Both the position numbers and the translations under genes were made by a program. Positions 38,663-47,683 of a DNA stretch of 64,000 nucleotides are shown here, piece by piece. The stretch's first letter is position 1. Each line of letters begins with the position of its first letter. The stretch covers positions 1 to 64,000 of the forward strand of contig JAZRDO010000005.1 of NCBI GenBank assembly GCA_045660325.1, read 5' to 3'. The stretch comes from SVTX01 sp045660325 (GTDB lineage Bacteria > Bacillota > Clostridia > Oscillospirales > CAG-272). A model generated the notes under the pieces. That model ran no database searches, had not been told where the DNA came from, and saw only the letters and a list, made by a program, of their open reading frames with translations.

Positions 38663-40597
38663 ATGAATAACGGATTTATTAAGGTTTGCGCGGCGTCTCC
38701 CGAATTGCGAGTTGCCGATACCGCATACAATACAAATGAATGTATAAAGCTTGCAAATGAAGCGGCAGATCTTGGCGTAAAGCTCTTGGTTTTCCCCGAG
38801 CTTGCGATTACAGGTGCTACCTGCGGTGATCTTTTCTATTCCGAAAAGCTTATTTCGGGCGCTCTTGAGGGTCTTAAAAACTTTATGTATTCAACATCAA
38901 TGCTTGATATGGTATCAGTTATCGGTCTTCCGTTCTGTGCCAACGACAAGCTATATAACTGCGCTGCTATAATCTGTGGCGGTCAGCTTTTAGGTCTTGT
39001 TCCCGCAAGCAACGTTTCAACCTATCTTGATCATTCGAGATACTTCTCTTGTGCGCCCGAGCTCAATCTCTCGGTAAGCTTTGAGGGTGGAATCGCAATG
39101 CTTGGTACAAAGCAGATATTCGTTTGCCGCGACGTAAAGAATTTCCGCTTCGGAGTTGAGCTTACATCCGATCTTTTCTCCAACAACTCTCCTGTTAGCG
39201 AAATGACGGCAGCCGGTGGAATTATAGTCGTAAATCCTTCCGCGCAGAATGAATCCACGGTTTCTTGCGATGTTCGTGAGGCTCTTATCAAGGTAAGCTC
39301 CAAGAAGAATCACGCTGCTTATATTCATATTAATCCCTCATCCGGCGAATCTACCACCGACTACGTCTTCTCCGGCCACGGAATAGTGTGCGAGGACGGT
39401 AATATAGTTGACAGAAAAGCTCCGTTTGATTACGAAAATCATCTTCTCGTAACCGAGATCGACGTTGATATGCTTGCTTCAATGCGCCGCCGTGATCCCC
39501 TCTTCTCCCGCGACACAGGAAAGAACGAATATTGCGAGATCGAATTTGATATGATGGTCGAGGAAACACTCCTCACAAGACCTATACAGAAAAATCCTTT
39601 CGTTCCCGAAAACGAAAAGGAGCTCTATAAGGCTTGCAAGACAACACTTTGGATTCAGGCTCAGGGCTTGGCTGAACGAATCCGTCGCAGCCATTCAAAA
39701 ACGGCTGTTATTGGCATTTCGGGTGGTCTTGACTCTACGCTCGCCCTTATTGTTGCCGCAAAGGCTATGGACATTCTTGACCGTCCCCGTACGGACGTTG
39801 TAGCGGTTACAATGCCCTGCTTCGGCACAACAAGAAGAACAAAGGATAACGCTACTGTTCTTTGTGAAGAGCTCGGAGTAACCTTCCGCGAGGTTGATAT
39901 CTTTGATGCGGTTTCTCAGCATTTTGACGATATCGGACACGATCCCGAAATTAAAAACGTTGTTTATGAGAATTCTCAGGCTCGCGAGCGCACACAAATC
40001 CTTATGGACATTGCAAATCAGGTAAACGGACTCGTAGTAGGCACAGGAGACCTCTCCGAGCTTGCACTCGGTTGGGCAACCTATAACGGTGACCATATGT
40101 CTATGTACAGTGTAAATGCTACCGTGCCCAAAACCATGGTTCGTAAGCTTGTAAAGTATTTCGCTGACATTGAAAAATATAATGGAAACGATACGCTTGC
40201 GGATGCGCTTTTAGATATTCTTGCTACTCCCGTTTCTCCCGAGCTTCTCCCCGCTGATGATGACGATAATATCGCGCAGGTTACCGAGGATCTCGTTGGC
40301 CCTTATGAAATTCATGATTTCTATATATATTACACGGTAAAATACGGATTTACACCTAAAAAGCTATTTGCGTTAGCACAGCACGCGCTTGGAGATTTCT
40401 ATGATGATGAGACTCTCTTAAAATGGCTTGAGGTATTTGTAAGAAGATTTATAAATCAACAGTTCAAGCGTTCTTGTATGCCTGACGGACCTGCAACCTG
40501 CGAGATTTCCCTTTCTCCCAGACAGGGCTTTAAAATTCCGAGCGACGCTTCCAGCAATCTTTGGTTGGCTGAAATTGAATCTTTATATGAAGAATAA
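38663..40597 (+). CDS. nadE: NAD synthetase with degenerate glutaminase domain
   Basis: Last step of NAD synthesis (deamido-NAD to NAD). 644 residues in the two-domain form: nitrilase-like N-terminal domain (1-280) and N-type ATP pyrophosphatase (about 330-644). The synthetase half is intact, with AVIGISGGLDSTLALIVAAK, GTGDLSELALGWATYNGDHM and PEKx-like lysine regions. The glutaminase triad is not: Glu46 (VFPELAIT) remains, but the lysine position is Ala115 (GLVPASNV, normally a PK) and the cysteine position is Thr168 (GVELTSDLF, normally GVEICED). So it should use free ammonia, or ammonia supplied by another protein. ACGGAGGA precedes the ATG. Two hairpins follow the gene. Confidence 0.93.
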   Translation: MNNGFIKVCAASPELRVADTAYNTNECIKLANEAADLGVKLLVFPELAITGATCGDLFYSEKLISGALEGLKNFMYSTSMLDMVSVIGLPFCANDKLYNCAAIICGGQLLGLVPASNVSTYLDHSRYFSCAPELNLSVSFEGGIAMLGTKQIFVCRDVKNFRFGVELTSDLFSNNSPVSEMTAAGGIIVVNPSAQNESTVSCDVREALIKVSSKKNHAAYIHINPSSGESTTDYVFSGHGIVCEDGNIVDRKAPFDYENHLLVTEIDVDMLASMRRRDPLFSRDTGKNEYCEIEFDMMVEETLLTRPIQKNPFVPENEKELYKACKTTLWIQAQGLAERIRRSHSKTAVIGISGGLDSTLALIVAAKAMDILDRPRTDVVAVTMPCFGTTRRTKDNATVLCEELGVTFREVDIFDAVSQHFDDIGHDPEIKNVVYENSQARERTQILMDIANQVNGLVVGTGDLSELALGWATYNGDHMSMYSVNATVPKTMVRKLVKYFADIEKYNGNDTLADALLDILATPVSPELLPADDDDNIAQVTEDLVGPYEIHDFYIYYTVKYGFTPKKLFALAQHALGDFYDDETLLKWLEVFVRRFINQQFKRSCMPDGPATCEISLSPRQGFKIPSDASSNLWLAEIESLYEE

Positions 40598-40601
40598 TTA
40601 T

Positions 40602-40631
40602 AACGGCAGAGGTGATTCCTCTGCCGTTTCT
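40602..40631 (+). terminator. Terminator after nadE
   Basis: AACGGCAGAGG (40602-40612) pairs perfectly with CCTCTGCCGTT (40618-40628), 5-base loop, then TCTAT. Confidence 0.88.
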
Positions 40632-40643
40632 ATATAACAACTG

Positions 40644-40670
40644 TGGCAGAGCCTTTCGGCTCTGCCATTT
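40644..40670 (-). terminator. Terminator of the TasA/SipW locus
   Basis: TGGCAGAGCC (40644-40653) pairs with GGCTCTGCCA (40658-40667) around a 4-base loop. It lies 16 bases after the last minus-strand stop at 40686. It may also back up nadE termination. Confidence 0.82.
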
Positions 40671-40685
40671 TAGTTGTATTGAATT

Positions 40686-43600
40686 TTACTGTTCAAGAAG
40701 CTTCAGTATTTGCGCGTGAACATTGTAAATATCCTGGTCATTTCTTGAGAAATTAACTACGCTTTGAACAATGTTTTCAACTATCTCCATAGCCTTTGCT
40801 TCGCCGTACTTATCTTCAATCATGCAAAGTAACTCGTAGTCCTCAATACCGTCTCTCATATTCATCATACGGATAGAAGGAATAGGATCAATCTGTCCGT
40901 AGATACCGCCGGGATAAAGGAGTATACCGTCACCGGGGCCGGTTGCCGAGAAGGGATTACGGAGCGCGTATGTATTATCTGTAATACCGGGATAGTAATC
41001 TTCACGCCAGTAGAGCCAACCTGTTTGTCCAAGCTTGTAGGATGTCCAGAACATTGTTCTTGCTTCCGTACCATCGTTAAAGAGAAGAATATTCTGATAA
41101 GGTGAATGCCACTGAGGCTCGCAAGCTACGTATCCCCAAATCTCGTCTCCGGAGCTCTTATACTTTCTCATACGCTCTTCAAACTCGCCGAATACAAGGT
41201 CGTGAGTTGCGGACTGCATATAATAGCAATGAGACAAGGAGCTCTGTACTCTGGGTGTAGAGCCTGTATAGGTATATACCCAAACTGTGAGATACTTAGA
41301 GAGGAATTCAAACATATCGGTTGAATTCTGAAGCTCATCCTTATACTGATTGTAGAAGTTCTTTGCCGCATCAGTAGTAAGCGAATTGTAAATTGTATCC
41401 CAAGAAATATTAAGAACGCCGTCCTTCATAAGGTTGGGATAATTAGCAAGGTCGGTAAAGTCGGGGTTACGCTCACAGGGAGCAATCAGTCTGTAATCAC
41501 TCCAGCCCCAAAGATCCTTAAGCATCTTTGCTTCTTCAGCAACACCGAGCATAGCAAGGAAACCGTAGGTATCGTGATAATTTACCGACGAGCCGTTAGC
41601 AAGCGTAATAGGTCTTCCCTGGTTTCTGGGAGCGCCGGGCTCATCCTGTCCGTAATATACCATCTTGGGTGCGATTGCGGGATCGTTCTTCCACTTATCG
41701 TAAAGAGCCTTGTTAACGCGAACTGTTGTAACTCTGGGATTATAGCACCATTCTGTTCCGAAGTAAGCCTCATACGCCCAACCCGAGAAGTTAGGTGTGA
41801 GACGGTACTGGAGCATAAAGTCAGCCATAGCAACGATTGCATCCTGGCTTCTAATACCGAATTTCTTATTCGTCTCCTCATAATTTGAATACCAGACACC
41901 GATATAAGTATCAAGTGCAGGCTCATCGTTGAGCGTTACGTTATAAACGTATGTATAAACGTTTGCGGTCTTGATGGGCTGACCTGTAGTCTGATCGTAA
42001 ATCGTGAGCGTCGCGGAATATTTACCGGGTGTTGTATTTTTAGTAGTAATAGCCGTAATAGTAAAGCCTCTTATTGCTTCTCTATAAGGATATTTTGTAG
42101 TATCGCTAGGATTTTCAGAGTAAGGTCCGATCGGAACCCATTCGCCGTATTCGTATGAACCGCCTTCATCTCCGCCGTAACCTGACTTGATGTAAGATTC
42201 GTAAGGAACTACGCCATCGGGGTAAACCGCGATCTTCTTACCGTAAGGATCTGTTGTTCCCTCGTAGAAGTCCTTGTTATTCATTGAATACTGCTGATAA
42301 TAGAATTCAACACCGAGCTCCGTTTCAAGGGTTTCACCTGCGGAATTTGTAAAGTCGGTAAGAGAAATCGTTATCTTCTTATTCTGAGGATGATAGAGGA
42401 AGAAATGACAACCTTCCATCTCGTTCTTTGCCATCTGGATTACATAGCTGGAATTTGTAGAATTTCTGTTGGAGGTATCGTATCTTGCCACCTTCTCTGT
42501 CAAATGGTCAAACCAAAGCTTGAGGTTTGCATCCTCAGTTGAAGGCTGAGAGGGTGCGGTGGGAGTTACAATATTAACAGGTTTCTTCATCGTATCAAGA
42601 AGTGTGTAATTGCCTGTGTTGTCCTTCTTAATAATTGTGAAGGACGCGAAGCAATACTGCGCTCCGTTGGTTGTATCCTCAAGGAAGAGATAGATCGTAT
42701 CTCCACTCTTGATATTCTCAAGACCTAAGTAGTATGTAAACTGAAGCGCCTGAGCACTTGAGCCGAGCAAGTCCTTAGCGGCGTTGTGAGCTTCCTGATC
42801 TGCTCTAGGGGAGAATGCGAGTAAGCTGTATTCTCTATACTCTTCGTTAAGTCTCCAAGATGCCTTGTAGCTTGTAACCGTTGTTGCGAGCCAACCGCCG
42901 ATATCCATCGTACCTGTTTGCTCATTAACGGTAATTATCGCATTTGCGTGAGTTGCCTGAGATTTATACTCGCTCAGAGTGGTCTGATGCTTGAATCCGT
43001 CAACAGAGCCTAATGCGGTGGTAGCATTCTGATTGGGCTTTATAACCTTGAATTCCGCAAAGCAATATTCAAGTCCTGTATTGTTATCACGGAATAAGAG
43101 GTGAATAGTTTCGCCGGACTGGAAAGCGCTTTCGCCAAGATAATATTTAAATCCTGTAGCATATGAATAACCCTCGGAAATAGCCGTTTGATAAACAGCT
43201 TCCTCTCGTGTATATTCATTTGATCCGTACCAACGAAGATCATCGTCGCCTATAAGCCAACCCATCGTATAGTTGCTTGTGTCAAAGGGTACCCAACCCC
43301 AGAAGTCGTAAACTCCTGTGTTTGAGGGTGTGAGCTGGACCGTCATTCCCTTCGAATAACCGCTGATAAGGTTTGCATTTTTATCACTTTGCGATATGAA
43401 TGCATCGATACGTGCATTACCGATTACACTTGTGCCGTCCTCAGATGAAATATAACCGCAGGAATTACACTTGTGATATTCATAAGGAGAATGCTCGGTT
43501 CTGTTGATCGTTACGTCGGGAATATAATTTTCGTGGCCGCATCGCGTACACTTATTATTAACGTAGTTGTGTTCGAGAGCAGGAACTATCTGCTGAGCTG

Positions 43601-44357
43601 TAAATATCTTGCTGCAGCGTGAGCACTTCAAGCCTGCGGTAAGACCGGTGTCGGTACACGTTGGATCCTTTGCAGGAAGCGTTACCTCAAGATGTCCGAG
43701 AGGTGAGCCTTCTGTTGTGCCGCACTTAGAGCACATCTTGGCAGTATCACAAGTTGCATCCATCCAAGCGTGATCACAGGTTGTAGGATCGATAGGATCC
43801 TCAGGGGCTACGGGAGGTCTCTCCTCGGTAATTCCACCATTGGAGGAGGTAAACTGCCAAGCCTCACTATATGTTCCCTTCGTTGCCTGAATAGCTTCCG
43901 CAACAACCTTGATCTCAAGAGTTGCACCTGCCTCGGGAGCAGTGTTGTTAGCATTGATAGTTGAGGAATCAACAATAAGCTTTGTTGTATATTCCTGCGC
44001 GGGAACCTTAACAGTGTAGTAATAGTAAGAATTTTCCGTTCCTGTAACTGTTGTATGACTCCAGTTTGATTCGGATGTAAAGGTAGTGTTTGTAGGCTTA
44101 GCGAGATAAGACCCGTCTGCCTTTTTCCAGTTTACAAGCACAGCTGCACGGATATACGCTTCTGTGTTGCTTGTGTTTTGAATTGTATATGAAGTTCCGT
44201 CAGAAATTACCTGACAGCTCACATAACCGGCTGTAAAGTCATTATCAGACGAGCCCTCAGCCTGCTTTGATACCAGGGCGTAAACAACGAGCACGCCCAT
44301 AGTGATCGCAAGAGCAGCGCATATAATACTTAAAATTAATTTCTTTGATTTTTTCAT
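40686..44357 (-). CDS. Giant secreted protein: TasA-like domain, Cys-rich ribbons and DUF4091-type glycosidase domain
   Basis: 1223 residues. A signal/anchor segment (7-28) leads into a TasA/CalY-like domain (about 35-170; NTSNTEAYIRAAVLVNW and the closing VVAEAIQATKG...EAWQ pattern). Then comes a Cys/His-rich zone (194-300) with four CxxC ribbons, for example MCSKCGTTE, KCSRC, KCTRCGHE, HKCNSCGY. Two tandem related modules follow (about 315-440 and 455-578; each ends KYYLG...SGETIHLLF or TYYLG...SGDTIYLFL then YCFAxF). The last 610 residues match DUF4091 proteins, with YYGQDEPGAP, GWLYWREDYYP, GDGILLYPGG and SIRMMNMRDGIEDYELL; that family is clan-linked to glycoside hydrolases. It is the last gene of the TasA/SipW locus, 15 bases after the adhesin gene. 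Confidence 0.87.
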   Translation of the reverse strand: MKKSKKLILSIICAALAITMGVLVVYALVSKQAEGSSDNDFTAGYVSCQVISDGTSYTIQNTSNTEAYIRAAVLVNWKKADGSYLAKPTNTTFTSESNWSHTTVTGTENSYYYYTVKVPAQEYTTKLIVDSSTINANNTAPEAGATLEIKVVAEAIQATKGTYSEAWQFTSSNGGITEERPPVAPEDPIDPTTCDHAWMDATCDTAKMCSKCGTTEGSPLGHLEVTLPAKDPTCTDTGLTAGLKCSRCSKIFTAQQIVPALEHNYVNNKCTRCGHENYIPDVTINRTEHSPYEYHKCNSCGYISSEDGTSVIGNARIDAFISQSDKNANLISGYSKGMTVQLTPSNTGVYDFWGWVPFDTSNYTMGWLIGDDDLRWYGSNEYTREEAVYQTAISEGYSYATGFKYYLGESAFQSGETIHLLFRDNNTGLEYCFAEFKVIKPNQNATTALGSVDGFKHQTTLSEYKSQATHANAIITVNEQTGTMDIGGWLATTVTSYKASWRLNEEYREYSLLAFSPRADQEAHNAAKDLLGSSAQALQFTYYLGLENIKSGDTIYLFLEDTTNGAQYCFASFTIIKKDNTGNYTLLDTMKKPVNIVTPTAPSQPSTEDANLKLWFDHLTEKVARYDTSNRNSTNSSYVIQMAKNEMEGCHFFLYHPQNKKITISLTDFTNSAGETLETELGVEFYYQQYSMNNKDFYEGTTDPYGKKIAVYPDGVVPYESYIKSGYGGDEGGSYEYGEWVPIGPYSENPSDTTKYPYREAIRGFTITAITTKNTTPGKYSATLTIYDQTTGQPIKTANVYTYVYNVTLNDEPALDTYIGVWYSNYEETNKKFGIRSQDAIVAMADFMLQYRLTPNFSGWAYEAYFGTEWCYNPRVTTVRVNKALYDKWKNDPAIAPKMVYYGQDEPGAPRNQGRPITLANGSSVNYHDTYGFLAMLGVAEEAKMLKDLWGWSDYRLIAPCERNPDFTDLANYPNLMKDGVLNISWDTIYNSLTTDAAKNFYNQYKDELQNSTDMFEFLSKYLTVWVYTYTGSTPRVQSSLSHCYYMQSATHDLVFGEFEERMRKYKSSGDEIWGYVACEPQWHSPYQNILLFNDGTEARTMFWTSYKLGQTGWLYWREDYYPGITDNTYALRNPFSATGPGDGILLYPGGIYGQIDPIPSIRMMNMRDGIEDYELLCMIEDKYGEAKAMEIVENIVQSVVNFSRNDQDIYNVHAQILKLLEQ

Positions 44358-44372
44358 ATATGCCCTCCTCTC

Positions 44373-46292
44373 TTAATTCGGGTATTGTCCAAAGCCGTTG
44401 AGCCATTTATCGTTTTTATCGGTAAAGGTAAACGTTACCTGGGTATTACCGTTATCGGTAACCATAGGATTCTGAGCACCTGACGAGCTATAACGCCAGC
44501 TCCAGTCATTCAGGCAAACAATAACGTATTGACCTGACTGCAAATAGAATTTAGCGGAAGAATTACCGGTAATTGAAACCGTTGCATCTACACCGGATCC
44601 CGTAATTCTGAAAAGATAAGTCTGATTAGGATCGACACCACTATTGGTATTGTTTACGTTCAGGGTTATATAGCCCCATGAATAATGCCACTTAGCATAC
44701 AATGTAGGCTTAGTTACTACACCGCCTGATCCTGATACTGTAAGAGAATTACCGGGTGTTACAACAACAGCGCCGTCGGGACTCGTTGCCCAACCGTCAA
44801 ACTTGATGCTGCTATCCGAACAAGACGGAACAGTGCTAGGTACAGAATATGAATAAGATGCTGCACCGGGAATAGAAACATACTTAAGTGGTGTTCCTTC
44901 CGAAGGAAGATTGCTGACAGTAGTTCCGGAAATTGCATTACCGTTGTAATTTACTCCAAGATTAAATGAGGAATATCCGGTCATCTGCTGAAGCATAGTG
45001 TTTGCGGCATTAGTAGCTACCGTTGTATTTGTTGAAAATGTGATTTCCTTTATATATACGTACTGATTCAACTTTGAAAACGTATATTCAAAGGGGTCAA
45101 ATCTGAGTCCTACTAAAGAATCACCGGCATGCGATGAAAAATCAAAAATTTGAGTATAAATGTATGTTCTCAGATCAGGGTCATATTGGCATCTCATGGA
45201 ATACGATGTTCCGTCCTTGCCGGATGCAAAAATCGGTTTAATCGTACCATGGTTGACACCTTCGCCTCGGGCGTCATATAAGCCCTTCATTCCTGCCGTA
45301 AATCCGGCGCCGCCAAGCGTGGATGCATCTCCTCTGCCCGGCATACAATATGATATTGTTACGTATTTATATTTGCTTAAGTCTACATTACAGGACAAGG
45401 TTACATACGGATCAAATACAGTATGATAGTCCGCAGGCAAAGATGAATTATATCTTGTATAATCCCAACAGCTATATTTACCTTCAGTAACATATCCGGT
45501 TGAAGAAGCCTTAACCGAAGCACAATTGTTTGCGGTTGTAAGCTGAAATGCATTATAACTTGAATTATACGTTACGTTAATGTTATGAAGCTCAGAAAAA
45601 GCGTTCTGAGCAGTAAATGCGCTCGGCATGATGGTAAAAGAATCGCTTTCTTTATTTCTTACCGCTTCTCTTTCTCTTCTGTAAAGCTGTGCCTCGTCGT
45701 CATTTTTAAAGAAAGCAATAGAATCGATGTAAATTGTATCACCAACGTTCCAGAACTGAGCCCACGTCATAGGGTCTAAACGGAAGGTTGTAAGAGTACC
45801 TGTTGTGAGAAGATTGGGACGTATATCAAAATAATATGATCCTGAGCGATACCATGCACAATTGCCATCGTAGTCACCTGAATATTTTAAATCGTTATTC
45901 TGATTCCACCAGAACATCTGAATTCTCTGCCATTCCTGCTTATTGGATGTTGGCATCTTATATATGACTACTACCCTTGTGTATATCGAAAGATCAATCT
46001 TTGCTCCCGATAAATTAAAACCAACATATGGGTCAGACGTCGCATTGTTAATAGTAAGCTTTAAAGCCTTTTCAGTATTATCATAGGAGTATGACATCTG
46101 ATTGGATGCGTTGACTAAGCTATGGAGCTCAGAGCCTGTAAACACATTAGATAATCTACTGTACATACCAAGCGAAGGGTCATACGCCGCTTCTGCTTCA
46201 ACGATATGTGTCGCAGGAACGATAATTAGGGCGGAGAGTACTATAGTAGTGCAAATAACAAATGATATAATCTTATGGAATTTATTCTTCAT
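44373..46292 (-). CDS. Secreted adhesin-like protein with two beta modules and an InlB-type repeat
   Basis: 639 residues with a Sec signal peptide (about 1-35, ending near VEAEAA). Two similar beta-sandwich modules follow (about 40-210 and 215-420): both contain a segment such as DPYVGFNLSGAKIDLSIYTR or DPYVTLSCNVDLSKYKYVTI, then a YxMP motif, and FRLDPMTW or RFDPFEYT, then an IYIDSIAFF or VYIKEITFS close. A short InlB B-repeat-like unit follows (KFDGWATSPDGAVV ... TLYAKWHYSWG), and a final small beta domain. The modules look like carbohydrate-binding sandwiches but no family is certain. It lacks a sortase motif. It sits between a TasA-like gene (15 bases upstream) and the DUF4091 gene. Confidence 0.82.
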   Translation of the reverse strand: MKNKFHKIISFVICTTIVLSALIIVPATHIVEAEAAYDPSLGMYSRLSNVFTGSELHSLVNASNQMSYSYDNTEKALKLTINNATSDPYVGFNLSGAKIDLSIYTRVVVIYKMPTSNKQEWQRIQMFWWNQNNDLKYSGDYDGNCAWYRSGSYYFDIRPNLLTTGTLTTFRLDPMTWAQFWNVGDTIYIDSIAFFKNDDEAQLYRREREAVRNKESDSFTIMPSAFTAQNAFSELHNINVTYNSSYNAFQLTTANNCASVKASSTGYVTEGKYSCWDYTRYNSSLPADYHTVFDPYVTLSCNVDLSKYKYVTISYCMPGRGDASTLGGAGFTAGMKGLYDARGEGVNHGTIKPIFASGKDGTSYSMRCQYDPDLRTYIYTQIFDFSSHAGDSLVGLRFDPFEYTFSKLNQYVYIKEITFSTNTTVATNAANTMLQQMTGYSSFNLGVNYNGNAISGTTVSNLPSEGTPLKYVSIPGAASYSYSVPSTVPSCSDSSIKFDGWATSPDGAVVVTPGNSLTVSGSGGVVTKPTLYAKWHYSWGYITLNVNNTNSGVDPNQTYLFRITGSGVDATVSITGNSSAKFYLQSGQYVIVCLNDWSWRYSSSGAQNPMVTDNGNTQVTFTFTDKNDKWLNGFGQYPN

Positions 46293-46307
46293 CTTTTCTC
46301 TCCTCCT

Positions 46308-46874
46308 TTACTGATTATTAATGCTCTTCCAAGCGGCAGCTGCCGTAGGAGTTGAAGATCCGATCTCAACCGCGTAAGCAGTAACTGTGAGCTTCTGTGT
46401 GCCAAAGCTATTGTATTGAGATTCGGGAACGGACTCGTCCACGTAAATAACGTTATCCTTGAATACGTTAAAGCTTATGCCTGCATCAGACGTAACCTTA
46501 GTTTCCTGCTTTATGTAATAAACGTCGTCAACGCCTCCGACCTTAGTCCAACCGTCAAGAACGAAATACATAAACGTATCAAAGCCCGCGGTCTTATCAA
46601 TCTTAATAAATACGTAACAAGGAGTCGTATCCTTCGCAAGACTTACGGTCGTAGGATTCGAAAGAGTGATATCTCTTCCGGGAACGGCGATATTTCCATC
46701 AGTCCCACCCGAGAGACTGATATGTATTTGTGGGTTGTGAACTAAAGCTGTAATGCTTGCGCTATCGCTTGTCCAATAGCCTGCATAGACACTTGACATA
46801 ATTGCGGTCGTAAGAAGTGTCGCGAGCAATAGTGAAAGAAAAGCTACTAAAAGTTTTCTGTTTGGGCTTTTCAC
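46308..46874 (-). CDS. TasA/CalY-like SipW-dependent secreted protein
   Basis: 188 residues. The N-terminal signal is of the SipW-cognate class: a hydrophobic run ending SSVYAGYWTSDSASITA, where the A-G-Y-W-x-SD pattern corresponds to the GTYAYFTD-like cleavage region of TasA/camelysin proteins. A beta-rich domain follows (LVHNPQIHISLSGG, VPGRDITLSNPT, CYVFIKIDKTAG) and the end LTVTAYAVEIG...AAWKSI is the family's closing signature. By homology it should form, or be part of, surface fibres. The SipW gene lies 43 bases upstream. An AGGAGG site precedes the ATG. Confidence 0.85.
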   Translation of the reverse strand: MKSPNRKLLVAFLSLLLATLLTTAIMSSVYAGYWTSDSASITALVHNPQIHISLSGGTDGNIAVPGRDITLSNPTTVSLAKDTTPCYVFIKIDKTAGFDTFMYFVLDGWTKVGGVDDVYYIKQETKVTSDAGISFNVFKDNVIYVDESVPESQYNSFGTQKLTVTAYAVEIGSSTPTAAAAWKSINNQ

Positions 46875-46917
46875 GGTGGGGGTCCTCCTTATCAGGTGGG
46901 ATTTTATGTTTAGGGGG

Positions 46918-47496
46918 TTAATCTTGCTTTGTATCCTGCTTTAATCTCTCGATCTCGGCTTTAATTTCATCAATTGTAGGACTAGATTTCTTATTCTTTA
47001 CAGGTATAAATGAGAAAACGATAGCTGCAATCAAGACAAGAAAAACAATTGTTTTTATAAGGGGCCTTGAGATAAATTCTTTTATCTTAAAGAGTGTAAG
47101 TCCGATCTTTGGTATGTGGAAAAGCACCCTGCCCTTTATATCGTTTTTGTTAATTGCGGGATCGTTGCCGTTGTTGGCGTCGCCCTTTGTGATAATTGTG
47201 TCGCCGTCAATCTTGACTATTCTGTGGACAGTACATACCTTGTCATTCGGCTCTTGTCTGAACGCCACGATATCGTTGACCTCATACGTCTTGTCCTTTA
47301 TGATAAAAACAAGAGAATTCTGAGGCATATTCGGCTCCATGCTTCCTGTTTCAGTAAAGGAAATATTGAATCCGAGGGGCATTGGAAGAATATCACCCTT
47401 GCTTGTTAAATACATTGAGTAAATATTCACGCCGAGGATAAAAACCACCAAAACAATAAGAATTATACTGATTATATTTTTGATTTTAGTTTTCAT
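46918..47496 (-). CDS. sipW: SipW-type signal peptidase I (ER-type Ser/His dyad)
   Basis: 192 residues. It should cleave the signals of the neighbouring TasA-like proteins. It has an N-terminal membrane segment (8-28) and a C-terminal one (about 148-168). The catalytic dyad is Ser52 in TETGSMEPNMP and His91 in VCTVHRIVKI, the ER/SipW form with His in place of the usual Lys, followed by TKGDANNGNDP. The C-terminal tail is charged and helical. I start at the ATG at 47496 (MKTKIKNI), with GGAGACC 4 bases upstream; the in-frame ATG at 47544 lacks a site. Confidence 0.9.
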   Translation of the reverse strand: MKTKIKNIISIILIVLVVFILGVNIYSMYLTSKGDILPMPLGFNISFTETGSMEPNMPQNSLVFIIKDKTYEVNDIVAFRQEPNDKVCTVHRIVKIDGDTIITKGDANNGNDPAINKNDIKGRVLFHIPKIGLTLFKIKEFISRPLIKTIVFLVLIAAIVFSFIPVKNKKSSPTIDEIKAEIERLKQDTKQD

Positions 47497-47594
47497 TTGG
47501 GTCTCCAAATATGGGTTTTTGCTTATATGACCGGGCAAAATCAAAAATTTTGCGCGATTATATAAACAATAACTGAATTAAAAAATTCGCCATT

Positions 47595-47640
47595 ATAACA
47601 CCACGCCCACCCTACCACGATGTGGCGGGCGGGGTGTTAT
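47595..47640 (-). terminator. GC-rich hairpin after the first TasA-like gene
   Basis: ATAACACC (47595-47602) pairs with GGTGTTAT (47633-47640), and CGCCC with GGGCG inside, with two mismatches. A T-run begins 8 bases after it on the minus strand. It likely stops most transcripts after the TasA-like gene and lets a minority reach sipW. Confidence 0.7.
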
Positions 47641-47683
47641 TAAGACTATTTTGTTATAATCGGTTCTTGAATTTACTTAAAAA

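Noticed and set aside
40602..40670. Two adjacent GGCAGAG hairpins as a repeat or small RNA
   Set aside because: They are simplest as separate terminators of the two convergent transcription units; there is no promoter between them.
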